NCBI GenBank assembly: GCA_964575335.1
Contig: CAZNPU010000002.1
Location: forward strand, 62,001-126,000
Origin: CAZNPU01 sp964575335
GTDB taxonomy: Bacteria > Planctomycetota > Phycisphaerae > Phycisphaerales > SM1A02
Length of the DNA stretch: 64,000 nucleotides
Direction of reading: 5' to 3'
This document shows, in pieces, positions 1 to 8,408 of this stretch. The notes below the pieces were generated by a model, which was not told the DNA's origin, did no database searches, and saw only the letters and a list, made by a program, of their open reading frames with translations. Position 1 is the first letter of the stretch; every line of letters starts with the position of its first letter. Position numbers and translations under genes: made by a program.

Positions 1-2
1 CC

Positions 3-146
3 CGTTACAGCGATCCGTCCATCATCGAGTTCATTCAATATGAGCGCACTGGCGCGCCGTATGAACACGCGGGTTTTGGCAGCATGGCTGCTGACGCCAA
101 AGATCGTCAGCGGGTGTTCTTTCTTCGCTGGCTCAACGGCGGATAA
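3..146 (+). CDS. C-terminal fragment of an unidentified protein
   Basis: An open frame enters from the left edge and stops at TAA 144-146, giving 47 residues that end in FFLRWLNGG. The start lies outside the window. Codon use resembles the neighbouring genes (GC-rich third positions), so this is probably the tail of a real protein, but 47 residues are too few to name a family. The next gene begins about 150 bases downstream on the same strand. Confidence 0.55.
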   Translation, partial: RYSDPSIIEFIQYERTGAPYEHAGFGSMAADAKDRQRVFFLRWLNGG

Positions 147-296
147 GCCGGCTCTCGTGTCGCTAAATCCTTCAACGCGGACATGCGAACTCGCATGGCC
201 CACGCCATAATGCATCGTGTCGGATTGGCTGGCGCGCATCGGGCGCGTCACGCAGCAACCATCAGATGAAGCCTTGGCTCAGCAAGGGAGACGTGC

Positions 297-884
297 ATGC
301 TTGATGAACTTTTCAGCGGCAACATGCTTTTTTTCAGCGTGCCCGCGGTGGCTGGCACGATCTTTTTCACCATACGGCTGGTGCTCATGCTTGCTGGGCT
401 GGGCGGCGATGACGATGCGCTGCTTGACAGTCCATCGCTGGATGCTGACGGCGCCGATCCTCACGACAGCACCGAATCTTTCAAAGTGCTTTCCATCCAG
501 AGCATTGCTGCATTCCTCATGGGATTCGGCTGGGGCGGGCTGGGAGGCATGCGGGGAGCCGGCTGGGGCTTCGATATGTCGCTTCTGACTGCCGTTGCTG
601 GCGGCGTGGGCATGGTCTGGCTGCTGTCGTGGCTGCTTAACTTGGCGCACAAGCTGCAAAGCAGCGGCACCATTCCCATTCGCGCCGCTCAGGATGCGAA
701 AGGCGAGGTGTACGTCACCATTCCGCCCAAAGGCCAAGGCTTCGGGCAGGTGCGCGTCGTGGTGAATCAGCGGCTGCGCACGTACAACGCCGATTCAGTC
801 GACGAAAGCCCCCTGCCCACCAACACGCCCATTCGAGTCGTTCGCGTGAATGACAACAACACATTGACGGTGCAGCGGCTGTAG
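297..884 (+). CDS. NfeD/YqiJ-like membrane protein with OB-fold tail
   Basis: 195 residues. The start ATG at 297 follows an AAGGGAG ribosome binding site at 284-290. Residues about 10-35 and 85-120 are hydrophobic and likely membrane-spanning, separated by an acidic Asp-rich loop. The C-terminal 70 residues (GTIPIRAA...GEVYVTIPPKGQGFGQVRV) look like the OB-fold domain of NfeD/YqiJ proteins. Such proteins are commonly encoded next to flotillins and are thought to work with them in membrane microdomains. The flotillin gene follows about 90 bases downstream, which supports this call. Likely cotranscribed with it. Confidence 0.75.
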   Translation: MLDELFSGNMLFFSVPAVAGTIFFTIRLVLMLAGLGGDDDALLDSPSLDADGADPHDSTESFKVLSIQSIAAFLMGFGWGGLGGMRGAGWGFDMSLLTAVAGGVGMVWLLSWLLNLAHKLQSSGTIPIRAAQDAKGEVYVTIPPKGQGFGQVRVVVNQRLRTYNADSVDESPLPTNTPIRVVRVNDNNTLTVQRL

Positions 885-973
885 CTGTTGCGATGTGCAG
901 CGGTTGCCGAATCGTCGAATCGCAACCACGGATCGTTCCTGTGATTTTTGAACCCCCCTTTCGTGGAGACTGG

Positions 974-2614
974 ATGATGAAATCTCAACTCCTGCTGGCA
1001 CAGGCGACGGAAGGAAACGCCCTGTGGTGGCTCGGCATCATCGGCGCAATTGTGCTGGTATTGGTGCTGTTCGTCGGCATGATTGTCAGCCGGTACCGGC
1101 GCTGCCCGTCGAACCGCATCCTGGTGGTGTACGGCCGCATCGCCGGTCAGAAAGCTGCCAAGTGTCTGCATGGCGGCGGCACCTTCGTCTGGCCGCTCAT
1201 TCAAGACTACGCCTACCTCAATCTTGATCCGATCGTGATCGACATTCCGCTGGAAGGCGCGCTGTCGCTCAACAACATCCGCGTCAATGCGCCGTCCACG
1301 TTCACCGTGGGCGTCTCGACCGATCCGGTATTGATGAACAACGCAGCCGAGCGTCTGCTTGGCCTGGATGATCGCAAAATCCGTGAGCAGGCGCAGGACA
1401 TCATCCTCGGTCAGCTTCGTCTGGTGATCGCCACGTTGTCGATCGAAGAGATCAACCGTGACCGCGAGAAGTTCATGGCCCTGATCAACGACAACGTTGA
1501 GAAGGAGATCAACAAGATCGGCCTGGAACTCATCAACGTGAACATCCGCGACATCACGGATGAATCGGGCTATATCGAAGCCATCGGCAAGAAAGCCGCC
1601 GCCGAGGCGATCAACCGGGCGAAAGTCGAAGTCGCGCAGCAGGAACGCGATGGTGCGACTGGCGAAGCGATTGCGGTGCGCGAACGAACCGTGCAGGTGG
1701 CCAGCGAAACCGCAGCAGCGATTGAAGGTGAAAAGCAGGCTGAGCAGCGTCAGCGCGTCGCGGTCGCTGCGCTTGAGGCTGAGGCGGTAAAAGGCGAGGC
1801 TGCAGCGAAGCGCGACCGGGAAATCACGATCGCGGAGCGCGAAGCCGAGACGATCGCAGCCAAGAAGAAAGCCGAGCAGGAGCAGCGTATTCGCGTTGCC
1901 GAGGCCGAGGCGTCAGCCGTCACCGGCGAAAACGAAGCGCAGGCGCTGATTGCCGAATCGACCGCCAAACTCGGTGAGATTCAGGCCGAGGCGCGACGTC
2001 GCGCCGAAGTGGCCAACGCCAAGGCGCGCGAGGCGATCTTGATTGCTGAGCGTGAGCAGGAACTTGCCCGTCTGGCCAAGGAAGAGCTTGCGCCGCAGGA
2101 AATTGAAAAGCAGCGGATCGAGATTGCCGCCGCTGCCGAGGCTGAACGACGCCGCATCGAAGCCAAGGGCGAAGCCGACGCAATCCTCGCCAAATACATT
2201 GCCGAGGCCGAGGGTATGCAGAAGGTGCTGGAAGCCAAGGCGGAAGGCTATCGTCAGCTCATCGAGGCTTGCGGCAGCAACCCGCAGGTCGGCCCCACGC
2301 TGCTGCTCATCGAACAGTTGCCGCAGCTTGTCGCTGAACAGGTCAAGGCGATCCAGAACCTCAAGATCGACAAGATCACCGTCTGGGACACTGGTTCAGG
2401 CGCCAACGGCCGCAACACCACTGCGGACTTCCTGGCAGGACTCATCGGCTCGCTGCCCAAGCTCCACGAACTGGCCACGCAGGCCGGCATCGAACTGCCG
2501 CCGATGCTGGGCAAGGTGCAGCAGTCGCAGCGCGAGCGCGAGTCCGCTGCGCCGCTGGATGGCGAGGTGCGAACCGCCAGCACGCCTCCAACTGCAGTGG
2601 ACGGCACCGCATAA
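974..2614 (+). CDS. Flotillin / YqiK-type SPFH-domain protein
   Basis: 546 residues from ATG 974, chosen because GTGGAGAC lies just upstream; the open frame extends further 5' without a comparable site. One N-terminal membrane segment (about residues 17-39) is followed by an SPFH/band-7 domain (about 45-210, with CPSNRILVVYG and a region resembling the conserved NIRDITDESGYIEAIGKKAA stretch of flotillins). A long Ala/Glu/Arg-rich coiled coil follows to about residue 430, then a Gln- and Leu-rich C-terminal part. Flotillins form oligomeric scaffolds at the inner membrane. The NfeD-like partner lies directly upstream, and a good terminator follows at 2649-2681. Confidence 0.9.
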   Translation: MMKSQLLLAQATEGNALWWLGIIGAIVLVLVLFVGMIVSRYRRCPSNRILVVYGRIAGQKAAKCLHGGGTFVWPLIQDYAYLNLDPIVIDIPLEGALSLNNIRVNAPSTFTVGVSTDPVLMNNAAERLLGLDDRKIREQAQDIILGQLRLVIATLSIEEINRDREKFMALINDNVEKEINKIGLELINVNIRDITDESGYIEAIGKKAAAEAINRAKVEVAQQERDGATGEAIAVRERTVQVASETAAAIEGEKQAEQRQRVAVAALEAEAVKGEAAAKRDREITIAEREAETIAAKKKAEQEQRIRVAEAEASAVTGENEAQALIAESTAKLGEIQAEARRRAEVANAKAREAILIAEREQELARLAKEELAPQEIEKQRIEIAAAAEAERRRIEAKGEADAILAKYIAEAEGMQKVLEAKAEGYRQLIEACGSNPQVGPTLLLIEQLPQLVAEQVKAIQNLKIDKITVWDTGSGANGRNTTADFLAGLIGSLPKLHELATQAGIELPPMLGKVQQSQRERESAAPLDGEVRTASTPPTAVDGTA

Positions 2615-2648
2615 CCTGCACCCAACATCTGTTGTCTGTTCATTCTCA

Positions 2649-2681
2649 AAGCCAGCCTGTCACCCGACGGGCTGGCTTTTT
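2649..2681 (+). terminator. Rho-independent terminator after flotillin gene
   Basis: A 9-bp perfect stem (AAGCCAGCC at 2649-2657 pairing with GGCTGGCTT at 2670-2678) is followed by a run of five T. It lies 35 bases after the flotillin stop and should end the NfeD-flotillin transcript. Confidence 0.85.
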
Positions 2682-3008
2682 CATTATGTACATCGCAATG
2701 AAAGCGCATGGGGCATCGCCAATGCCCTGCAATACAGGTTCTTTTCCGAAGTGCTGCGCTGATTGCCATTGAAGATCAGAGCGGTCAGCCCGTTCGTCTT
2801 TATCGCCGACTCTATTGAAAGCGCATGGAGGAGTCTTGTCGCAGTTCGATCTCGCTCGTGCTTTTGAGGTGATAAAAGCAGAAAACGCATCGTTTGCAGA
2901 GAAACAGCAGCGCCGCCACCATCATGAATTTCTGAATCATTGACTGATCATGCGCCGCGGCGAAATACGTCAGCCGCGCTGCTGCTCTGTGCGGTAAGCG
3001 GCTTTTTG
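2682..3008. other. Intergenic region without a recognisable gene
   Basis: Lies between the flotillin terminator and the 3' end of rpoN, which runs the other way. No convincing coding frame. A weak plus-strand hairpin with AGCCGC at 2972-2977, GCGGCT at 2998-3003 and a T run to 3007 could be a second terminator shielding rpoN, but the 20-base loop makes this uncertain. Confidence 0.4.
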
Positions 3009-4559
3009 TCAATGCACCTTTCGTCGCCGCGCGGGCGGAATGTCGAGCTGCTGGCGATACTTCACAACCGTGCGGCGGGCGATTTCGATGCCCTTTTTCT
3101 TCAGCTCTTCCACGATCGCTTCATCGCTCAACGGCTTTGATTTGTCTTCGTTGTCGATGATTTCCTTGAGAATCGCTTTCACAGCGTCCCAGCTCATCGC
3201 CTGACCCGACTGCGTTTCCGTGCCGCCGGAGAAGAATCTGCGCAGCGGAACAAGGCCGCGCGGCGTCTGCATCCACTTATCCGCTACAGCGCGGCTGACC
3301 GTGCCCACATGAATGCCAAGCTGATCGGCCACTTCGATCATGGGCAGCGGCTTGAGATGCTGTGGGCCGTGGTCGAAATACTCGCGCTGCCGCATCAGCA
3401 CCACGTTCACCACGCGAAGCAGGGTGTTTTTTCGCTGATTGATCGATTCAATCAGCCATTGCGCGTTGCGCACGTTGTTGGCGATGAAATCGCGCGCCGA
3501 TGCGTCGAGATTGCGATCCTTGGCCATCTCCTCGTATCGAGGCGAAATGCGCAGCGACGGTATCAGGCCGTCGCTGAGCGCCGCAACATAACTGTCGGAC
3601 TGCTCATCGTATTCAACGATCACATCGGGAATGATCGGCGGAACTTCAACATCCACCAGATCGCGGCCGGGGCTGAGCTTGAGGCGCTTCATCAGCTCCA
3701 TCGCGGCATGAATGCGCTCCATTGAAAGCTGCGACTTCTGCGCGATCTTGGGCAGACGGTTCTGCAGCAGATCGTCGTAATAGTCGCGAATGATCAGCCG
3801 CACATCGTCCCAGTTGTGATCGGGATCGTCATCAGCAGCCTCCAAGGCGTCGATCTGCAGAAGAAAGCACTCGCGGTTATCACGACCGCCGATGCCGGGC
3901 GGTTCAAGCTGCTGCTGCACTGCCGCCAGCGCACGTTCGAACAGTTCAAGCGTGAGATGCTCCGGCGGGATGCCGGGGATGTTGCGGTTCTGATCGAGAA
4001 TCGTGGGCAGATCCGCTCCGAGCAAACCGTCGCTGTCGATGTAAGCGATGATGCGCTCTCCCACCGCAGCGATTTCCGGATCGACTTCAGCGAACTTCCA
4101 CTGATCCAGCAGTTGATCGGTCAGGCTCGCGCCGCGGGCAGCGACGTTGGCCATGGCGTCGAGCTTCTTGTCACGCTCGCCGTTGGCGCGGGCCGGCGAA
4201 TAGCCCTGTGATGAGTATTCGTTTTCAAAGGCCTCGCGGTAGGTCGATTCAAGTTCGCTCAAACGGGCCCAGTCGTCCACGCCGTCGGGCGCATCTTCCC
4301 CCACCACCAGTTCCCGCTGATCGATGACCTCGCTGGAGTTGTCATCATCAGTTCCGCGGGTGCGATCGAAGGTCTCATCGATATCGCCGTCGCTGCCGGG
4401 CTCAACCTGTTCGAGGGCGATGTTGGATTCCAGTTCCTGCTCGATGCGCTCCTGCAGCTGGAGCATGGGCATCTGCAGAATCTCCATCGACTGGATCATT
4501 CGCGGCGCCAGCTTCATCTGCTGGCTCATGCGCATTTGCTGGGAGGTGTCGAGACGCAT
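3009..4559 (-). CDS. rpoN: RNA polymerase sigma-54 factor
   Basis: 516 residues from ATG 4559. The open frame continues upstream, but the protein proper starts MRLDTSQQMRMSQQMKLAPR, the normal N-terminus of sigma-54. Region I is Gln/Leu-rich (binds enhancer-binding ATPases), followed by an acidic region II, the core-binding domain, a helix-turn-helix (about residues 405-425, LGIHVGTVSRAVADKWMQTP) and the RpoN box ARRTVVKYRQ at 494-503, which reads the -24 promoter element. All hallmarks are present and the length is typical. Sigma-54 recognises -24/-12 promoters and needs an AAA+ activator; I see no such activator in this window. Stands alone on the minus strand. Confidence 0.95.
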   Translation of the reverse strand: MRLDTSQQMRMSQQMKLAPRMIQSMEILQMPMLQLQERIEQELESNIALEQVEPGSDGDIDETFDRTRGTDDDNSSEVIDQRELVVGEDAPDGVDDWARLSELESTYREAFENEYSSQGYSPARANGERDKKLDAMANVAARGASLTDQLLDQWKFAEVDPEIAAVGERIIAYIDSDGLLGADLPTILDQNRNIPGIPPEHLTLELFERALAAVQQQLEPPGIGGRDNRECFLLQIDALEAADDDPDHNWDDVRLIIRDYYDDLLQNRLPKIAQKSQLSMERIHAAMELMKRLKLSPGRDLVDVEVPPIIPDVIVEYDEQSDSYVAALSDGLIPSLRISPRYEEMAKDRNLDASARDFIANNVRNAQWLIESINQRKNTLLRVVNVVLMRQREYFDHGPQHLKPLPMIEVADQLGIHVGTVSRAVADKWMQTPRGLVPLRRFFSGGTETQSGQAMSWDAVKAILKEIIDNEDKSKPLSDEAIVEELKKKGIEIARRTVVKYRQQLDIPPARRRKVH

Positions 4560-4946
4560 CGGAAGCGAACGTGAACGTGAGAGTCGAAAATCGAATCGAA
4601 GATGAAGATTCAGACCGAACGTTGAGCGAAAACTGAAAAAACAGGCAATCCAGCCACTACGATCATATCGGCCACATTGGCCAATTGCTCGCAAGATCGC
4701 TTTGGGTATGGGCGGTTCTGGAGCGGTTGTGCGGAAAGATTCAGCGGATTGCCGAGGCTGCCTGAACGTCAGCAGCGCCGGCAGGTGAATCGCGCTTGGG
4801 CAGAAATTGGCCCGATTACGTGGGAATCCTCAAAGGCCAGCGTCGCCTGTGCATGGCCGTTGTGTAGCGTTTTGATGCATGCAGGCATTTGTTGGCGTGT
4901 GCCTGAGCATGCATGACGCAAGGCGATTAACCGCAGGAGACCGTTC
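4560..4946. other. Divergent intergenic region, rpoN / DUF378 gene
   Basis: 387 bases between two outward-facing genes, so both promoters should lie here, but no clear -35/-10 pair stands out. A long imperfect inverted repeat sits at 4876-4913: TGCATGCAGGCA at 4876-4887 pairs with TGCCT at 4900-4904 and GCATGCA at 4907-4913 across a two-base bulge. It is in the likely leader of the downstream gene. Confidence 0.5.
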
Positions 4947-5189
4947 ATGAGACCGCTGCACATCACCGCCCTTGTCCTGGTCATCATCGGCGCGCTGAAC
5001 TGGGGTCTGGTTGGGCTGTTCCAATTCGATCTTGTTGCAGCAATTTTCGGCGGGGTGAACTCGCCGTTGAGCCGCATCATCTACGTGCTGGTCGGCCTGG
5101 CCGGCCTGGTGCTGCTGGCGACAAGCACCGCGATGTACGCTCCGGCAGACCGCAGACGCCCGATCACGACGACCACGCCGCCCCGGTAA
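4947..5189 (+). CDS. DUF378-family small membrane protein
   Basis: 80 residues from ATG 4947, preceded by a GCAGGAGA ribosome binding site about eight bases upstream. Two predicted membrane helices: one at residues 6-27 (LVLVIIGALNWGLVGLF) and one at about 44-62, with a short basic Thr/Pro tail. The ALNWGLVG motif is the signature of DUF378, a family of two-helix proteins of unknown function (YuzA-like). An inverted repeat lies in its leader at 4876-4913. Confidence 0.85.
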   Translation: MRPLHITALVLVIIGALNWGLVGLFQFDLVAAIFGGVNSPLSRIIYVLVGLAGLVLLATSTAMYAPADRRRPITTTTPPR

Positions 5190-5254
5190 GGAAAGCAGAT
5201 CAGCAACAAGCACAAGCAATGCAATAGCAGTTCAGGAATAAGACAAATCTGATC

Positions 5255-5983
5255 GTGAAAGTTGTGACTGCGACGCAAGAAGCCATGGCTCGAGTTTTGT
5301 CTCAAGCAGCGAACGACGCTCCCCTGCCTGCTCATGTGCGGGTAACCGATTTGCGGGCGGACTTTGTCCCCGGAACACGCCTGGCGATACGACAGTGGTT
5401 CTGCGCCAGCCCACTCTGGCACTACCACCGCAGCGGCGTATCGCTGCACGGCGGCAGCCATTTTGATTATCAGATGGTCGATCCGGATCTCCGCCAGCTT
5501 TGTCAGACCCTGCACCAATTCGACATCCCCACCGCTGCATCGTGCGAAGGACACTTTCACGACCGCGAGTGGTTTGAGGAAGTCTGGGACGAACTGCAGC
5601 GCGAGGCAGACATGGTGAAAACTACCGGCCTGCCGGTGCGCGACTCACACGAAGGCCGGTCGGCGGTGTTTCGCAATCCGCAGTATCGGCTGCCGTGGCG
5701 CAACGAGTCGCGCTTTTACGATCAGGTGGTTCGCAGACAATCGCCGGGCAGTATGAGCTTTGTCGTTCCCGATGACCGTGCCGGTCTGCGCGAGCGGCTT
5801 GCGCGGGATGAGTACGCAACATCGCGGTCGCGCATCCGCTTCGACCAGCCGCTGAATCGCATGCTGCAGCACGCTGCGTACACCATAACCGTCAACGGCC
5901 AGGATGAACGCGACCGCCGCAGCGCATGGCAGGAAATCCATGCGTACATGCAGGATGTGCTCAATCACTTCGGTCGCGAATGA
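5255..5983 (+). CDS. Hypothetical protein with SCEGHFHDREWF motif
   Basis: 242 residues if the GTG at 5255 is used; ATG 5285 (residue 11) is an alternative, and neither has a strong ribosome binding site. No signal peptide or membrane segment. The middle carries PTAASCEGHFHDREWFEEVW (about residues 91-110), with Cys and several His close together that could bind a metal; His is also frequent earlier (WHYHRSGVSLHGGSHFDY). The spacing suggests a possible catalytic or metal site, but I do not recognise the family. Codon use matches its neighbours, and the frame is far longer than chance, so I regard it as real. Function unknown. Confidence 0.7.
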   Translation: MKVVTATQEAMARVLSQAANDAPLPAHVRVTDLRADFVPGTRLAIRQWFCASPLWHYHRSGVSLHGGSHFDYQMVDPDLRQLCQTLHQFDIPTAASCEGHFHDREWFEEVWDELQREADMVKTTGLPVRDSHEGRSAVFRNPQYRLPWRNESRFYDQVVRRQSPGSMSFVVPDDRAGLRERLARDEYATSRSRIRFDQPLNRMLQHAAYTITVNGQDERDRRSAWQEIHAYMQDVLNHFGRE

Positions 5984-6174
5984 AGTGAAGATGAAAACGT
6001 GAAGGGCGAGTGTATGCACGAACCGCCTGCCGGCGTCATTGGCGGTCATTGGATGAACGCCGAGACAAAATAGGCGTAGCTGCACTTCCCGCGCCCTGCG
6101 TGATTGATCGACTCACCCCCGCCCGCATCCAAAGCCGACCGGCGCGATCCTGACGCCATCGCATGCAGCAGCGA

Positions 6175-6597
6175 TTACCGTGCTATTGCCCCCGTCCATG
6201 CCGGCGAATCGCTGGCGGGAAATGATTCCTCTGATGCTTCCTGAACTTCGTCAATGCGGCCGCGATCGACCGTGCGACGCATCGGGCTGCTTATCGGCGA
6301 GTCCATGCGGCTGACGATCTGCTTGAACCGCTCCCATGGCGTGGCGGGCCAGACTTCAACCGTTGCGTTCCCGATCGATCGAATCACCGTCGCCACGCCG
6401 GCGGCAGCATCCGCATCCGGCGCATCGAAGATGTCAACGTAGTTGTACTGTCCCATGACGGCGTAGCTGTCAATCCATTTGACATCCGGGCAGCATCGCT
6501 TCAGCTGACGGGAAACCTGATCAGCAAGATGCAGGTAGGCACGCGGGGTTCGTGCGACAGTCGGCGGAAGTTGCGTGAGCATGATGAACCTGGGCAT
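6175..6597 (-). CDS. GYD-domain-like protein with EASEESFPASD tail
   Basis: 140 residues from ATG 6597, set by GGAGGTG six bases upstream; the frame extends 11 codons further without need. The N-terminal 90 residues (PRFIMLTQLP...GQYNYVDIFDAPDADAA) resemble GYD-domain proteins (PF08734), small ferredoxin-like-fold proteins of unknown function. The last 20 residues contain EASEESFPASDSPAWT, a short motif also found at the end of unrelated small bacterial proteins, here joined by a charged linker. Cytosolic, with no membrane segment. Stands alone, with the methyltransferase gene diverging about 270 bases away. Confidence 0.75.
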   Translation of the reverse strand: MPRFIMLTQLPPTVARTPRAYLHLADQVSRQLKRCCPDVKWIDSYAVMGQYNYVDIFDAPDADAAAGVATVIRSIGNATVEVWPATPWERFKQIVSRMDSPISSPMRRTVDRGRIDEVQEASEESFPASDSPAWTGAIAR

Positions 6598-6869
6598 CGC
6601 ACACCTCCATTCTCTTGCAGCTGTATTCACACACAGCCTTGATAACTAGCCTATGCGCGGGATGCGATTCCGGTTCGGCTGAGAACGCTCAGATCGTATG
6701 ATGCCGCAGCAATACCGCAGGGTTACTATTACCTGACCGTTCGGTTTGTCTGATTCAACTCGGTATCGTGTGCGTCGTGCACCGCGTGTCGCACCACGAC
6801 ATGGGTGCTGTCTTTTGAGCACTTTGCCGCGTTGATCGCTCTGCACGGCTTCACGCAGAATAAGGCACA

Positions 6870-7619
6870 ATGATGCGTCCGCAAACCACATCATTCCCGC
6901 AGCAGCATTCTCAGCCCGACTATCGCGCGTTGCTCAAGCGTTATGCCCGCTACGCTCCGCGCTACGACCGCTGGTTTGCCCGCTACAGCGCGGTGACCCT
7001 GCAGCATGCGCTGAACGTGATACCGCTCGAGGGCGCCCACGCACTGCTTGACGTCGCCTGCGGCACGGGGTTGTTTGCTGCGATGCTCAAGCAGCACAGG
7101 CCGGCGCTGGCCATCACCGGCGTCGACGTGAGCCAGGACATGCTGGAGAAGGCCCGACAGCGCATCCCGCCCGGGCGCGAATCAGGTGTGCAGTGGCTGC
7201 AGGGGTTTGCTGAAAATCTGCCGGTCGAATCCGAACAGTTCGACATCATCACCTGCACCAACGCGTTTCATCTCGTGCAGGATCCCGCTGCTGCGCTGAA
7301 GGAATTTCGCCGCGCCCTCAAACCCGGCGGCACGCTTGTGCTGCTGGACTGGTGCAGGGACTTTCCCATCATGCGCCTGCGGGAGTTCGTGCTTCGCTAC
7401 ATCGATCGGCAAAAGCGGCAGATTCGCACCCTGAGCGAACTGGTTGAACTTGTTCAATCCGCCGGCTTTGCGATTCAGCACCAGGAACGGTTCAAGGACC
7501 GGCTCTGGGGCTTTATGACGGTGGTCGGCGTCTTACCGGTCCAGGCGGAAACGCAGCGCGAACCGGCCTTTGCTGGCGCTGCCCGCAGCGATTCGATGCC
7601 GCAGGGCAATGTCGGCTGA
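6870..7619 (+). CDS. Class I SAM-dependent methyltransferase (UbiE-like)
   Basis: 249 residues; tandem ATGs at 6870 and 6873. The Rossmann methyltransferase core is clear: motif I LLDVACGTGLFAAML (about residues 56-70) binds SAM, and VDVSQDMLEKARQ, QGFAENLPVESEQFDIITCTNAFHL and ALKPGGTLVLLDWCRD follow in the UbiE/COQ5 order. The closest general type is methyltransferase domain 11/25. The substrate cannot be told from sequence: a quinone methylase is possible, but UbiE-specific residues are not clear, and no quinone genes lie nearby. Monocistronic as far as seen. Confidence 0.85.
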   Translation: MMRPQTTSFPQQHSQPDYRALLKRYARYAPRYDRWFARYSAVTLQHALNVIPLEGAHALLDVACGTGLFAAMLKQHRPALAITGVDVSQDMLEKARQRIPPGRESGVQWLQGFAENLPVESEQFDIITCTNAFHLVQDPAAALKEFRRALKPGGTLVLLDWCRDFPIMRLREFVLRYIDRQKRQIRTLSELVELVQSAGFAIQHQERFKDRLWGFMTVVGVLPVQAETQREPAFAGAARSDSMPQGNVG

Positions 7620-7855
7620 TTGGTTGCTCAGCAGGTTGGCGCAACTTCAGGTTCGGATAGAGTACCGGCTTCAATACGCGCACGCTGCGCTGTCAACCTG
7701 TTTGTTTGAGCCAATGAATCAATGCCCCGCTGGGCAACATCAACACGATCGTTGCCTCGCAAGCGTCTTTCTTGTTTTGTGCAGTAAGGCGTTTGGCCTT
7801 TTCTTTCACCGATTCCCGCACAAGGGAAATCAAATCATGCTGGTGCTGCCTGCCG

Positions 7856-8380
7856 ATGCAATCCCAACCCGATCCTGCGATTGACAAAATCAGACTGCTT
7901 TGCCTCGATGTCGATGGCGTGATGACCGACGGCTCCATCTGCATTGACGATCACGGCGTGGAAACCAAACGCTTTCACGTGCGCGACGGCACCGCAATCA
8001 AAATGTGGACCAGGCTCGGCTATCACGCAGCGATCATCACCGGCCGGCGCGGGATGGCGCTTCGGCACCGAGCTGAGGAACTGGGCATACGCCACGTCTT
8101 CCAAGGCTCCGCCCACAAGCTGGCGAACTTTAAGCTGCTGCTGGATCAGCTCAACCTCACCGCATCGCAAACTGCCATGCTGGGCGATGACCTGCCTGAT
8201 CTGTCGATCATGAAGCTGGCGGGCTATCCTATGGCGGTGGCTGACGCAGCGCCGGAGGTTCGCAAGCTGGCGCGGTTTGTCACCGTTCGTCCCGGAGGGC
8301 ACGCCGCGGTTCGCGAGGCGGTGGAGCATCTGCTCAAAGCCAAGGGCCGCTGGGATGAAGCGACGGCCCTGTTCGAGTGA
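7856..8380 (+). CDS. kdsC: 3-deoxy-D-manno-octulosonate 8-phosphate phosphatase
   Basis: 174 residues from ATG 7856; upstream codons in frame lack family similarity, so this start is preferred although no strong ribosome binding site is seen. HAD motif I is LCLDVDGVMTDG (Asp18 nucleophile, Asp20), motif II lies in IITGRRG, and GDDLPDLSIM is motif IV. Length and the C0-type (capless) layout match KdsC, which removes phosphate from Kdo-8-P in LPS core synthesis. The next gene encodes an LptC/LptA-like protein, as in the kdsC-lptC-lptA order of many Gram-negative bacteria, which strengthens the call. The usual partner kdsD is 27 kb away. Confidence 0.92.
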   Translation: MQSQPDPAIDKIRLLCLDVDGVMTDGSICIDDHGVETKRFHVRDGTAIKMWTRLGYHAAIITGRRGMALRHRAEELGIRHVFQGSAHKLANFKLLLDQLNLTASQTAMLGDDLPDLSIMKLAGYPMAVADAAPEVRKLARFVTVRPGGHAAVREAVEHLLKAKGRWDEATALFE

Positions 8381-8408
8381 CCGCTGAATTCGCATCACCA
8401 CATTCCTT

